DNA from: Candidatus Poribacteria bacterium
GTDB taxonomy: Bacteria; Poribacteria; WGA-4E; WGA-3G
DNA: 51,127 nt
Direction of reading: 5' to 3'
NCBI GenBank assembly: GCA_022821495.1
Contig: JAJEDN010000099.1
Coordinates: 1-51,127, forward strand
A program made the translations under genes and the position numbers. Numbering within the stretch: position 1 is the stretch's first letter; each line of letters starts with the position of its first letter. Below the pieces are notes generated by a model, which worked only from the letters and a program-made list of their open reading frames with translations, made no database searches and had not been told where the DNA came from. Shown here piece after piece: positions 1 to 8,953 of the stretch.

Positions 1-253
1 AGTAGTGTGGTTAGCTCTTAGAATGCCATCTCATGCGCTAAAAATCAAGAAACTTTTTGAAAACAAAACGCATTTTCATAACACGACACGCGCTGAGGCA
101 ATGCCTTCAGCAGTCGGACAATAACTTTGATAAATGTCAGACCAATTTGGTTGGTATCAGGCTTTGTGTGGGGCTTATTGATGCATTTTTTCATGAATCG
201 AAAGGGCAGAAAGACCTGAATCTGACTGAAAATCTATTATAAGGAGCAGTGTT

Positions 254-1021
254 ATGAAACTTACACCTCAAGAGATCGAACAATTCAAGCGCGTAGGCTA
301 TCTCAAAATTGACGGACGCGTCATTGATGACGAGCATCTTACCGTGCTACGCGAACATTACGATGCCCAATTTTCACAGAGACGCGGCACCATCGGTGAA
401 GGGTTGCGGAACCTCGCAGTCGTCGGGGAATCGGAAAGCGATGAAGCAGCGGATCGTGAAGAAGAGATGTTACAGATTATGGAGATGTGGCAGCTTGATA
501 AGGAATATCGGAAGTTACTCTACCACGAACCGCTGTTAGACATCGTTGAGAGCTTAATCGGATCCGATATCCAGCTGTTTCACGATCAAGCACTCTACAA
601 ACCCGCCTATCACGGCGGTGAAGTGTATTGGCACCAAGATAATGCATATTGGCAGTGTGTCCCGCCCAATCTTGTGAGCATCTGGTTAGCACTCGATGAT
701 GCTGACGAAGAGAACGGGTGTATGAACGTTATCCCCGGCAGTTATTTGGAAGGATTGGCGGCGCACGGACGTGCTGAGTCAGAGAAAGGTAAATTGCCAG
801 CGTTGTTGGAGGTAGATGCTGATGTAGATCGTGCTGTACCCGTGCCAGTTAAAGCCGGATGCGTGATGGTGCATCACTGCATGACGCTCCACCAAACGAA
901 TCCGAACCGCTCACCCCGAGACCGTCGGGCGATGGCGATCCATTACATGCCATCCGGGACGCAAAATCGCGATGGCGAAGTGATGAAAGACAACCCGCTG
1001 CTCCGCGGCAAGTTGGCGTAA
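254..1021 (+). CDS. Phytanoyl-CoA dioxygenase (PhyH) family oxygenase
   Basis: A 255-residue protein of the Fe(II)/2-oxoglutarate-dependent PhyH family, which hydroxylates small organic substrates; the substrate here is unknown. The iron triad is visible: H127 and D129 in HQDNAYW, and distal H213 in TLHQTNPN. Arginines 224-225 are placed to bind 2-oxoglutarate. Length is typical of short PhyH proteins. The ATG is preceded by AAGGAG at a good distance. There is no signal peptide, so it should be cytoplasmic. A second, divergent PhyH gene lies at 32211-33062; expansion of this family is common in sponge-associated Poribacteria (established knowledge). Family is firm, substrate is not. Confidence 0.9.
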   Translation: MKLTPQEIEQFKRVGYLKIDGRVIDDEHLTVLREHYDAQFSQRRGTIGEGLRNLAVVGESESDEAADREEEMLQIMEMWQLDKEYRKLLYHEPLLDIVESLIGSDIQLFHDQALYKPAYHGGEVYWHQDNAYWQCVPPNLVSIWLALDDADEENGCMNVIPGSYLEGLAAHGRAESEKGKLPALLEVDADVDRAVPVPVKAGCVMVHHCMTLHQTNPNRSPRDRRAMAIHYMPSGTQNRDGEVMKDNPLLRGKLA

Positions 1022-1101
1022 AGCCGGTTGTTGGCAACAGCAATAATTCTATATCTGTACCGCACAAACTATGAAGACCAGTAAGTGAGAAGAACCATTC
1101 A

Positions 1102-2157
1102 ATGAAGATAAAATTACTTTGTTTTTTGATAATGCTTTACCTCGTTTATGGATGTGGCGATGAGAGTGTGTTGCCTCCCACACAGATACTGGATATTATG
1201 TCACCTTCTCAACCTGTTGTCACAGCACCTCCAGCAGACGTGTTTGAAATTGCTATGGGCGAACAGCGGGAAACAACAATGAGAATTATGAGAATTTGGT
1301 ATACATCAGACGCAGCGGATCTTCCGGTGGAGAGCCCGGAAGAACTTGAACGGATAAGAGAAGGTATAGAGATTAAGCTTGATGGAATCGCAATAGAGGA
1401 TTTCGACCTACTCGCATTGCAGAAGGAATTCTATACCAAATATATTGACGCGGGTGGCATTGCTATTGTGGCAAACGCAGATGTGTCGGATAAAGACCTT
1501 ATCCAAGCAAGGCATGCAGTTTTAACAATGACCTCAAAACGTCCTGAACTTCGCGATCCGTTGAAGATAGATCATGGGTTTTATTTAACTCTTATTGGTC
1601 CTGCAACATGGCCTTCGGAGATTCCAGAGATATTGCCTTTGAATATTCCAGAAAGATTCGGTGAGGATTTACCTCACGGGAGGTGTCATTTGTCGTTAGC
1701 ATCGGATCTGACCGGTGTGAGAGGACTTTGCTATGCTCCAATAACTTATGCAATTATCTATGTGGAACCTGACGAGCCGTGTCCACCTGATTCTTGCCGT
1801 TGTTGGAACGATTACTGCTATACTATCTGGGCCGGACCTCGCATACACATATATCTGGAAACGTTTGTTCACGAATTTGGACATGCATTGGAAGATGCAA
1901 TTCGCGTATTAGACCCTGATTTCCATGATAGATTGGAAACTGCTTATGTATCTGCTAAGGAATTAGGGACGTGGGCAGGACTTTACGCAGAAACAAATCC
2001 AACTGAATATTGGGCAGAAGGGTGTACGTGGTGGTTCTACGGTAAGGTGTCAGGTGATGTTCAAATAACACGTCAGGAACTTGCCGAGCGCGATCCTCTT
2101 CTGGCGGAATTGCTCTCGGAGTGGTTTCCTCCGGTATCATTACCATGGCATTACTAA
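1102..2157 (+). CDS. Lipoprotein with zinc metallopeptidase motif (HEFGH)
   Basis: A 351-residue secreted protein. The N-terminus has a hydrophobic segment ending in a lipobox-like LVYGC, which predicts lipid attachment at Cys18. A gluzincin-type motif H257-E258-F-G-H261 lies in the C-terminal third, followed about 40 residues later by an ETNPTEYWAE stretch whose Glu302 or Glu306 could be the third zinc ligand. The centre is cysteine rich (residues about 225-240), suggesting disulfides. It resembles putative zinc-binding peptidases of the anthrax-toxin lethal-factor type, but that is a motif-level guess. The cleaved substrate is unknown. No operon partner is evident. Confidence 0.72.
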   Translation: MKIKLLCFLIMLYLVYGCGDESVLPPTQILDIMSPSQPVVTAPPADVFEIAMGEQRETTMRIMRIWYTSDAADLPVESPEELERIREGIEIKLDGIAIEDFDLLALQKEFYTKYIDAGGIAIVANADVSDKDLIQARHAVLTMTSKRPELRDPLKIDHGFYLTLIGPATWPSEIPEILPLNIPERFGEDLPHGRCHLSLASDLTGVRGLCYAPITYAIIYVEPDEPCPPDSCRCWNDYCYTIWAGPRIHIYLETFVHEFGHALEDAIRVLDPDFHDRLETAYVSAKELGTWAGLYAETNPTEYWAEGCTWWFYGKVSGDVQITRQELAERDPLLAELLSEWFPPVSLPWHY

Positions 2158-2204
2158 TATCAACTTATGAACGTCAAAACTGTGGAGCAGCCCCAGCTGA
2201 GCGA

Positions 2205-2345
2205 AAGGAATATCTGGTCAATTATAGAAATAAGTGGACATTTATCAGTATTCCGCCCTTGGTAAAGTCTCCAAAGTCCCCCTGATAAGGGGGATTTAGG
2301 GGGTTGACTGTGTATATTGAGAGTGTCTAAGTAATTCTAAAATCT
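2205..2345. repeat. Intergenic repeat with CCCCCTGATAAGGGGG core
   Basis: This gap between the peptidase and the methyltransferase contains a palindromic core (CCCCCTGATAAGGGGG, about 2279-2294) followed by GATTTAGGGGG. The reverse complement resembles the TTATCAGGGGG core in the MITE-like copies at 9134 and 47231. The outer ends do not match clearly, so this is probably a decayed relative. Confidence 0.4.
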
Positions 2346-2378
2346 GCCATAAACAAAATCTCATAAACAAAATCTATT

Positions 2379-3137
2379 ATGCCAAGCACCAAACTCAAGA
2401 CCAAGTTCAATACTGCAGCAACGCTCTATGAGGATACACGACCCGGATATCCTGCAGAACTCATCAGGGATGTCATAGACCTTTCTGGTCTTGAAGACAA
2501 CAATAGAATTCTTGAAATCGGATGCGGCACCGGAAAAGCAACGTTATCCTTTGCGGAACGTGGATACGAATTGGTCTGTCTGGATATTGGTGCTAATCTG
2601 ATCGCCGTTGCAAGAAAAAAATTGGAAGGATTTCCAAATATTTCGTTTGTAGAACAGGCATTTGAGGAGTGGGAATCAGACGAAGAGTTTGATTTAGTTA
2701 TTTCTGCCACCGCTTTTCATTGGGTAGATCCAAAAGTGATGTATTTGAAGGCATCCGAGGTGCTTAAATCAAACGGTTTTCTTGCCGTTTTCTCCAATCA
2801 ACATGTCAGAAAGGATGAGGGATTCTTCGCTGAAAGCCAGAGTCTCTATGACAAATACTACTTTCCACTGACCGTTGATCGCCCTCCTACGCACACTACA
2901 GACTTTCCGGGTGTGAGAGCCTTTCAGGATCCAATCAAACGTGTCTACCCATGGGCACAAACGTATTCATCTGAACAATACATCAAGTTGCTTAGCACTT
3001 ATTCGGATCATATCGCGTTGCCAGACGAGAATAGAAATCTGCTCTTTGAAGGAATTACCAATCTCATTGAGACAAAGTATAACGGTCAAATAACCAAGCA
3101 TTATGAAGCCATTCTTGACCTGCGAGGGACAAAATGA
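2379..3137 (+). CDS. Class I SAM-dependent methyltransferase
   Basis: A 252-residue cytoplasmic methyltransferase of the Methyltransf_11/25 type. Motif I is ILEIGCGTGKAT (about residues 45-56), followed by an acidic strand end at CLDIG, and motif III-like LVISATAFHW. The SAM-binding half is complete, while the C-terminal half is family variable and does not identify the acceptor. The stop codon overlaps the start of the enolase-superfamily gene (ATGA at 3134), so the two are translationally coupled. A paralogue of similar layout is at 18587-19381. Function beyond methyl transfer is unknown. Confidence 0.88.
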   Translation: MPSTKLKTKFNTAATLYEDTRPGYPAELIRDVIDLSGLEDNNRILEIGCGTGKATLSFAERGYELVCLDIGANLIAVARKKLEGFPNISFVEQAFEEWESDEEFDLVISATAFHWVDPKVMYLKASEVLKSNGFLAVFSNQHVRKDEGFFAESQSLYDKYYFPLTVDRPPTHTTDFPGVRAFQDPIKRVYPWAQTYSSEQYIKLLSTYSDHIALPDENRNLLFEGITNLIETKYNGQITKHYEAILDLRGTK

Positions 3138-4210
3138 AGATCACAAAGATTGAGACATTCCAGATTGAAACCCCGCGTTATTACGGTCATATATCGGGAC
3201 ATGTTATCGTCAAAGTCCATGTGGATGACGGTCCCGTCGGGTTAGGCGAAGCCTCGGACAGTAAGGCGGACGATTTAGGCGCAGTAACCAAACGCTACAA
3301 CGATTTACTCATCGGACGTGATGCGACTTGTATCACAGAAATCAACGAGTTTCTACGGACACAGAATTTCGGTAGCACGGTTAGCAATCTACACCTCGTC
3401 TCTGCTATTGATCTCGCACTTTACGACCTAAACGGCAAGGTCCAAGGTGTCCCGGTTTATCAAATGCTCGGCGGTAAGATGCGGGACAGCGTCTATTGCT
3501 GCTATCCAATCTTCGGATGGCAGGTGAAGGAAGATTTTGAAAAGACCGCGGGCTATCTACAACGGCTGATAGATCTCGGACACCATCTCTTCCGTTATTA
3601 TATCTCCGGTGACAGTGCCTTGGATGATAAGTTCCTGACTGAGATAAAGTCGAGATTTGGCGAGCAGATTAAACTCAAACAACTTGACTGTTCCGGTCGC
3701 TTCGACGACTGGGAGACCGCGCTGCGTTACGCCGATGTCCTACGCCATCACGCACCCTACCATTTTGAACAACCCTCACGAGACCTGAAAGTGTGTGCAG
3801 AGTTTACCAAACGTATGGATTTGCCTGTGAGTCTGCACGTCGGTAATTTGGAGTATGGGTATGCAGCAGCCGAACGCGGTGCTTGTACTGTCTTCAATGT
3901 CGCGTGTGTCGCAGGCGGTCCGACCCATATCCGTCGCCTGTTTGCATTGGCAGAGGCAGCTGGACTCGAATGCCTGATTGGCACGGATCAGGAATCGACG
4001 CTTGGGACAGCAGCACAAATCCACGTCGGCGTTTCAATGCCGAACCTTACCCTCCCTTGCGACCCAATGGGACCCGTACTCTATACGGCATCACCAGCGA
4101 AAGCACGCGTCCGAGCAGAAGCCAGCCATCTCTATCCACCTGAAGGACCGGGACTTGGTGTCGAATTGGATGCGGACAAACTGACGGCACTGACGGTAGC
4201 CTCCGCATAA
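3134..4210 (+). CDS. Mandelate racemase/muconate lactonizing enzyme family protein
   Basis: A 358-residue enolase-superfamily protein with the N-terminal capping domain (residues 1-120, GPVGLGEASD) and a C-terminal barrel. D185 (LKQLDCSGRF) and E212 (HFEQPS) fit two of the three metal ligands. The usual second-strand KxK catalytic pair is replaced by FRYY (153-156), and the third-ligand position reads SLHVGNLE, with His235 where Glu or Asp is expected. The C-terminal LIGTDQESTLGTAA fits the last barrel strands. It overlaps the methyltransferase by 4 bases. Such proteins normally dehydrate or racemise acid sugars; the altered residues make activity uncertain. Confidence 0.87.
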   Translation: MKITKIETFQIETPRYYGHISGHVIVKVHVDDGPVGLGEASDSKADDLGAVTKRYNDLLIGRDATCITEINEFLRTQNFGSTVSNLHLVSAIDLALYDLNGKVQGVPVYQMLGGKMRDSVYCCYPIFGWQVKEDFEKTAGYLQRLIDLGHHLFRYYISGDSALDDKFLTEIKSRFGEQIKLKQLDCSGRFDDWETALRYADVLRHHAPYHFEQPSRDLKVCAEFTKRMDLPVSLHVGNLEYGYAAAERGACTVFNVACVAGGPTHIRRLFALAEAAGLECLIGTDQESTLGTAAQIHVGVSMPNLTLPCDPMGPVLYTASPAKARVRAEASHLYPPEGPGLGVELDADKLTALTVASA

Positions 4211-4304
4211 GATTCCAATTTTGAATTTGACAACTACCCCACGTTATGATAGGCTGCAGCATTAAAAGGGGATCCGTCCCCAATGTTTAAAAAAGGAGAA
4301 CATT

Positions 4305-4625
4305 ATGTTTGTTATCATTGCCCCAATTCAGATTAAAGAAGGTCATAGAGAAGCATTTATCGAAGCCATGATAGACGACGCGAAAGGCTCTGTCGCGGAT
4401 GAACCCGGCTGCCTGAGATTTGATATAATTCAAGACGGTGCCGATCCGAATCGGATCTGGCTTTACGAAGTTTATACAGACGAGGCGGCGTTCCAAGAGC
4501 ATCTGAAAGCCCCACACTTCGTCAAGTGGCGGGATACCGTCAAAGACTGGTTCGCTGAGAGCGATTTTAAAGGCGCGGGCGGCGGAAGTTCCATGATTTA
4601 CCCACCAGACGACGCGTGGGAGTAG
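4305..4625 (+). CDS. Antibiotic biosynthesis monooxygenase (ABM/YgiN-like) domain protein
   Basis: A 106-residue single-domain protein of the ABM dimeric alpha/beta barrel fold. Features are the opening FVIIAPIQIKEGHREAF strand-helix, the GCLRFDIIQD strand, and W-x-YEVYTDEAAFQEHLKAPHF near the middle, all typical of YgiN-like enzymes. Family members oxidise small aromatics or quinones, or act without oxygenase activity. The ATG follows a strong AAAAAGGAG site. The C-terminal glycine-rich tail (GAGGGSSM) is unusual but short. It lies 94 bases after the enolase-superfamily gene on the same strand and may be cotranscribed. Confidence 0.82.
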   Translation: MFVIIAPIQIKEGHREAFIEAMIDDAKGSVADEPGCLRFDIIQDGADPNRIWLYEVYTDEAAFQEHLKAPHFVKWRDTVKDWFAESDFKGAGGGSSMIYPPDDAWE

Positions 4626-4632
4626 CGCAATT

Positions 4633-5022
4633 TTGATAGTTGACGCATTGTCTATAGTATCACCGTCTGTACAGCGCATTGTTGCCGGGAAAAAGGTTGT
4701 CGAGATACGACGGTGGCTGCCCCCGGAGATTCCGTTTCTCAATCTCGTGCTTGTTGAGAACACGATTTACCTGACCGAAGAAGAACAAGAAGACCCAAAC
4801 GGATTGGCGCGTGCCGTCGTTGACATTGTAGGCGTTCACGACTGGACACGCGAAGAGGCGAAATCTCAAGGCGCAGCGTGGATCCCTGACTATATCTGTT
4901 GGGAACTGTCGAATGTACGGCGCATAGAACCGCCTATCCGGTGTATTGCACGACGAAAGATTTATAAAATTGATATTGACGCAACCTCAACGTTTCTCCA
5001 AGCGTTTACGCCGACATTTTGA
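4633..5022 (+). CDS. ASCH domain protein (PUA-like fold)
   Basis: A 129-residue protein starting at TTG 4633. The early IVSPSVQRIVAGKKVVEIRRW pattern is diagnostic of ASCH domains (conserved G-K-K...E-x-R). ASCH proteins are PUA-like and proposed to bind RNA or act on modified nucleosides; some are ribonucleases or amidohydrolases. The start is not certain: a GGGAG lies about 11 bases upstream of TTG, inside the end of the preceding gene. It sits 7 bases after the ABM gene and is likely in the same transcript. Partner RNA or substrate is unknown. Confidence 0.72.
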   Translation: MIVDALSIVSPSVQRIVAGKKVVEIRRWLPPEIPFLNLVLVENTIYLTEEEQEDPNGLARAVVDIVGVHDWTREEAKSQGAAWIPDYICWELSNVRRIEPPIRCIARRKIYKIDIDATSTFLQAFTPTF

Positions 5023-5036
5023 TATGGAGGTTTAAA

Positions 5037-5801
5037 ATGAGATGGATAGTTTTCTGTATTTTGGGCGCGGCATGTGTTTTCGTATTTCCCTTTGTGGGCA
5101 ATGCAATTCAGGACGACGCGATGGTCCTTTACTATTCGTTTGATGCAGGGAAGGGAAAAGAAGTTGAAGACCTGAGCGGTAAGGGAAATCATGGCACGCT
5201 TGAAGCCAATGCTAAATGGGAGAAAGACGGGAAGATCAATTCAGGTGTATTTTTTGATGAACAGATTCAGAAAGGAGTCGTCGCTGCCCCTGCGTCTGAT
5301 AGTCTGGCGATTACCAAGAATTTGACGATGGAGGTATGGGTATACCCGGAAAGTGTCGGCGATTATCGCAATGTACGCGGACAGGCGGGACCCCACACGT
5401 ATTATCTGAGTATCCATCAAGGGAAACCCTCAGTGTGGATGGGATGTCCCGGTGCTGGTGGACGCACATGGAACAGTGCAAAGAACGAGATTCCGACCGA
5501 TAAGTGGTCGCACGTCGCTGCAGTGTACGAATTTGACAAGGAACTTCGGCTTTATATCAACGGCAAACTTGATAATAGCTATAAAGTTCAAGGCGAAATT
5601 CCGGTCTCTCAATCAGACCACTGGTTCGGTAATCGCCTTGACGGTCCGTGGCCCTATGGCGGGAAACTTGATGAATTTGTTATCTATAACCGTGTCCTGA
5701 CTGAAGATGAGATTCAGCAAGATATGGAGCAGGTTTTGAGCGTATCGCCGCTGGACAAAGCTGCAACAACTTGGGGACTGCTCAAAAAGGCTACGAGATA
5801 A
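5037..5801 (+). CDS. Secreted LamG (concanavalin-like) domain protein
   Basis: The start at 5037 is chosen because GGAGG lies 8 bases upstream; an in-frame ATG at 5019 lacks such a site. The 254-residue product begins with a signal peptide (RWIVFCILGAACVFVF..., cut near GNA). It then has one LamG jelly-roll domain: YYSFDAGKG, DLSGKGNHG, LTMEVWVYP, WSHVAAVYEFDKELRLYINGK, LDEFVIYNRVLTEDEI. LamG domains bind glycans or proteins outside the cell. The C-terminus has LDKAATTWGLLKK, a variant of a tag shared with the LamG proteins at 31431 and 35209 in this window. Ligand is unknown. Confidence 0.88.
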   Translation: MRWIVFCILGAACVFVFPFVGNAIQDDAMVLYYSFDAGKGKEVEDLSGKGNHGTLEANAKWEKDGKINSGVFFDEQIQKGVVAAPASDSLAITKNLTMEVWVYPESVGDYRNVRGQAGPHTYYLSIHQGKPSVWMGCPGAGGRTWNSAKNEIPTDKWSHVAAVYEFDKELRLYINGKLDNSYKVQGEIPVSQSDHWFGNRLDGPWPYGGKLDEFVIYNRVLTEDEIQQDMEQVLSVSPLDKAATTWGLLKKATR

Positions 5802-5841
5802 ACGTCCAATTTTAAATATTCAGACGTAAACAGAAAGTCCT

Positions 5842-6531
5842 ATGCGACAACCACCACTGCCAGTTGGGATTATCATAAAACCTATTGCCCACATTGATTT
5901 GCCGCAAAGAATGAACTACAAAGGTAGATTCATTACGCTGTCGCCTGTCAACCCACAAACCGATGTTGCGGAACTCTACGACTGTTCTCACGGTTCGGAT
6001 ATCAAGGAGCAGATATGGACCTATATGAGTTACGGTCCTTTTGATAGCGCACACAACATGCAGATGTGGCTTGAACAAGGAGCCGAATCAGAGGATCCAC
6101 TCTTCTTTACCGTCCATTATCTTGAATCGAAGCAGTGTGTCGGGATGGTGAGTTTTCTGAACATCGTCTCTGATATGCGACGACTGGAACTCGGACATAT
6201 TTGGTATTCGCCAAATTCTCAGCGATCGAACGTGAACACGGAAGCCATATATCTGATGCTTTGTGAGGCTTTTGATAGGTTAAAATACCGCCGTGTCGAA
6301 TGGAAATGCGATGCACTGAATGAACGTTCTCGCGCAGCAGCACTGCGTCTCGGTTTTAAGTTTGAAGGTATCTTTAGGCAGCACATGATCATCAAAGGTA
6401 GAAACAGGGATACAGCTTGGTATTCAATGTTGGATAGCGAATGGACTGCTGTTAAAGAAAATATGGAGATGTGGTTATACCAAAACCCTGACCGGAAGTT
6501 GTCTTTGACAGGACTCAACAGCGGATGTTAG
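5842..6531 (+). CDS. GNAT family N-acetyltransferase (RimJ/RimL type)
   Basis: A 229-residue acetyltransferase of the Acetyltransf_3 group. It shows the entry segment GRFITLSPVNPQTD, the central strand LGHIWYSPNSQRSNVNTEA, and YRRVEWKCDALNERSRAAALRLGFKFEGIFRQ, which is the hallmark C-terminal part of RimJ/L-like proteins. It transfers acetyl from acetyl-CoA to an amine, possibly a protein N-terminus or small molecule. The start has no strong ribosome site; Met24 at 5911 is an alternative. The pyrophosphate loop is degenerate (SPNSQRSN), as is common in this subgroup. It is preceded by LamG on the same strand. Confidence 0.86.
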   Translation: MRQPPLPVGIIIKPIAHIDLPQRMNYKGRFITLSPVNPQTDVAELYDCSHGSDIKEQIWTYMSYGPFDSAHNMQMWLEQGAESEDPLFFTVHYLESKQCVGMVSFLNIVSDMRRLELGHIWYSPNSQRSNVNTEAIYLMLCEAFDRLKYRRVEWKCDALNERSRAAALRLGFKFEGIFRQHMIIKGRNRDTAWYSMLDSEWTAVKENMEMWLYQNPDRKLSLTGLNSGC

Positions 6532-6594
6532 CTGAAATTTTGCTTCAACTTCAAACATAATCTGAGATGTCCTTTTGTTTTTAGAGGAACGTCG

Positions 6595-7815
6595 CTAAAA
6601 CGTAAAGAATACTGTCAGGCGCGGCATAATCGTTTCGTCTGGTTTGTCAATGTTATCCGGTTTATCGTAAAAAACGAAGATAAGATTGGGAATAATGTGA
6701 ACCGCCTCGGTTGGTGCCCAATCCAGCCCAACAAGCATCATATTCGACCTCGCTGTGTTATCAAAAGGGATATAAGGAATTGTTTCTGCATTCGGATTCG
6801 GATCGAACAGCCGGTCAAACCGAGCGAAAGCCCACACCTTTTCCTCAAGCAATTGCACTGCACCGAACACCGAGCTCGCTAAAATGTTAAGGGTCTCCAT
6901 GTCCGCCTGCTGCCGCGTCTGATTCGCAAGCTGAATACCAAACCGAAATCGCTCCTGTTGATAGCCGAGAAAACCTTGTAGTGTGTGCCATTTGCCCAGA
7001 TCCGCAGCGTTTTCTCGGTCGACATATCCCTCAAGGGTAACGCCTGCAACCGGCTTGGCTGCGAGTGAGAAAGCTATCTTCTTATTCTTATCAATTTCTG
7101 CCCGAGTCCCTGTCCCATTTGCGATCATCAGGTGATAGCTGATCTGATTTGAAGCATCAATATCCCCTTGCACTGCGATGCCAAAGTCGGTACTACTCCC
7201 GATTTTGTGAAGGTCAAGCACTGTTTTCGCAACAGAGCGATAGCCCCATACTTTTTCAACATTCCGCCAGGTCGGTGTGCCGGATAACCCCAAATAAATA
7301 TTCGTCCGCCAACCGGAAGGCTTCCACTTCAGATAGCCGTGTTTGAGAAACGGTTCTAATTTTGATGTTGCCTGGCGAGTTGTAGGAAAGGATTTGCCAT
7401 TCATCTCCAGTCGAAACCGCATAGAAAATTCATCTGACAAATCGTTTTCGTAAGTAAAGTAGACACGCCGATACTGGAATCCATTCCGCTTCTCAAGTTT
7501 ACCGTGGTGAGACTTCGGCAAGTAGTAATAATCTCCAAAAAAATAACCGCCAATCTTCTCCTTATTTCCGGATGCAACAGAAGCACTGCTCAACGATAAA
7601 CATATAATGGCCAAGATGGCTGCCTGAAAATATTTCCTCACACCAAACTGAGTATCGCGCTGTGTATAGGTCTGGTCCGGGAATTCAGCAATCTCTGCTT
7701 TGGAAACGCCGAGCATAGCCGCCAGCATGATGACGTGGTTGGGCAGCCCGTAAATGTCAACAAATCGTGTCAGTGTCTGTCGCACGGGGTGCGTTGAAGG
7801 ATTGAGAGTTAGCAT
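6595..7815 (-). CDS. Outer-membrane porin-like beta-barrel protein
   Basis: The start at 7815 is chosen because GAGGAAAAAC precedes it; this gives 406 residues. A hydrophobic segment (KYFQAAILAIICLSLSSASVA, about residues 61-81) looks like a signal peptide but lies unusually far inside. A GTG at 7641 would place it at the N-terminus, giving 349 residues. After it come alternating aromatic strands typical of barrels (GGYFFGDYYYLPKS, YRRVYFTYENDLSDEFSMRFRLEMNGK) and a final phenylalanine (LTVFFTF), the usual barrel assembly signal. It resembles porins of the O/P type; substrate is unknown. The first 58 residues are unexplained. Confidence 0.75.
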   Translation of the reverse strand: MLTLNPSTHPVRQTLTRFVDIYGLPNHVIMLAAMLGVSKAEIAEFPDQTYTQRDTQFGVRKYFQAAILAIICLSLSSASVASGNKEKIGGYFFGDYYYLPKSHHGKLEKRNGFQYRRVYFTYENDLSDEFSMRFRLEMNGKSFPTTRQATSKLEPFLKHGYLKWKPSGWRTNIYLGLSGTPTWRNVEKVWGYRSVAKTVLDLHKIGSSTDFGIAVQGDIDASNQISYHLMIANGTGTRAEIDKNKKIAFSLAAKPVAGVTLEGYVDRENAADLGKWHTLQGFLGYQQERFRFGIQLANQTRQQADMETLNILASSVFGAVQLLEEKVWAFARFDRLFDPNPNAETIPYIPFDNTARSNMMLVGLDWAPTEAVHIIPNLIFVFYDKPDNIDKPDETIMPRLTVFFTF

Positions 7816-8081
7816 CTTTAGTTTTTCCTCGTTTATATTTTTGGATATTACTGAGCCGAGAGCGAGCCGAGTATGGTGATGAGCAGAAAGGTAGCGACTG
7901 ATTTGAGTTTTACCGAACTGAAACAAATCGCTGCATTATTAGATAGGGTGCAGCTCCTGTGGTAACGGTTCTGTTTGAAGAATTGTGATCACATCGTTTG
8001 TTTCATCTAATCTTCGGGTTGGAAACCCAAGTCTTCAGACTTGGGAGGAAAACCCGTTCCTGTAAGTAAAGTTCAAGCGTC

Positions 8082-8780
8082 TTAGCACTTTGAAATCTGA
8101 AGTTTTAGCGTTTTGACAAAGACGAATGTTTCTGAAAGTTTCTTAGAGGATTTCTTCAGACCCAATCTATCGCGGATCTCTTTCGTCTCCCATCCTTGAA
8201 GGGTCAATAATTGCCAACGCTTCTCTATTTCAGCATAGAACCCGTGTTTACCGACTTCAAGTGGAGAAAAAGAGGTGTTCCATTTCTTTTGATGCTGCTT
8301 GGTTCTTGCTCTAATATCCTCTACACATACATGTGTCAGAGGATATAGTTTTGACAACCAATCTAATATCCGCAACTTCCAATCCCATCTCGCACGTGTC
8401 CCGGCAGGCATACGTTCCTTGTTAGCCATACGGTTGGTTCTGTGCTTGCGGTTCGGAGATTTCCGAGAACGTCTGCTTCTGCGAAGGCTGCTGCGTTTTT
8501 CAACTTTCTTACCAACGCCATTATGAGCGTCTGCTTGAATATTCAAGTAAGTATGTGATTCAGACTTTACTGCAAAGCCTTCTTTCTTACCACCGGGGTC
8601 TACACCGACAACAATCTCTTGTTTGAATCGTTTGGAGGGCTCTCTGTTGAGTCGGATACAGAACACCCCATGATCCCAATACGGTGTAGCGTCTCCACAT
8701 TTGATCATCATGCCTGCCCGCGTGGGTGTCGTCGGCATGAGTTTTTCGCCATCTTTGCTTTTAACCGGAACGAAGTTCAT
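8082..8780 (-). pseudogene. Truncated RRXRR / IsrB-IscB-like RNA-guided nuclease
   Basis: A 232-residue ORF. Residues 1-45 match a PLMP-type domain (EKLMPTTPTRAGMMIKCGDA). RuvC-I is VVGVDPGGKKEGF with D61, the arginine-rich bridge helix is SLRRSRRSRKSPNRKHR (98-114), and RuvC-II is HVCVEDIRART with E154. No HNH domain lies between RuvC-II and the end, which fits IsrB rather than IscB. After KKLSETF (about 219) the family normally continues into RuvC-III and a basic C-terminal region; here the frame ends after 13 unrelated residues, close to the terminal hairpin. The third catalytic residue is therefore missing. Nuclease activity is unlikely; RNA binding may persist. Confidence 0.78.
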
Positions 8781-8953
8781 CGTAAGTTCCCTTTCGGGTT
8801 ATATGTTGCCCCATCGAGATCCCGTATCAGAGCGGGTATAGACTTGGGGAGCATCCATACCATCTGTGCGTGTGCCACCACGAGATACGCGATATTTTAC
8901 TCTAGAAAACAGTTTAACTTGTGGGTCCCCGTGTGGCTACGGATGTTCACAAG
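8781..8953 (-). ncRNA. Putative omega RNA (HEARO-like) of the IsrB/IscB element
   Basis: Read on the minus strand, the 173 bases directly before the nuclease ATG have dense pairing: CTTGTG with CACAAG enclosing CCGT/ACGG, CCCG/CGGG, CTCCCC with GGGGC, and a CCC-GAAA-GGG tetraloop hairpin ending 8 bases before the ATG. Position, size and structure match HEARO/omega RNAs, which lie just upstream of iscB and isrB genes (established knowledge). A half-copy of the terminal hairpin (GACTTGGG at 8841-8848) could form a pseudoknot with it. No covariance search was possible. Confidence 0.62.

Noticed and set aside
57..242. Small ORF from TTG before the PhyH gene
   Set aside because: No ribosome site, no recognisable motif and no homology signal; treated as chance reading frame.
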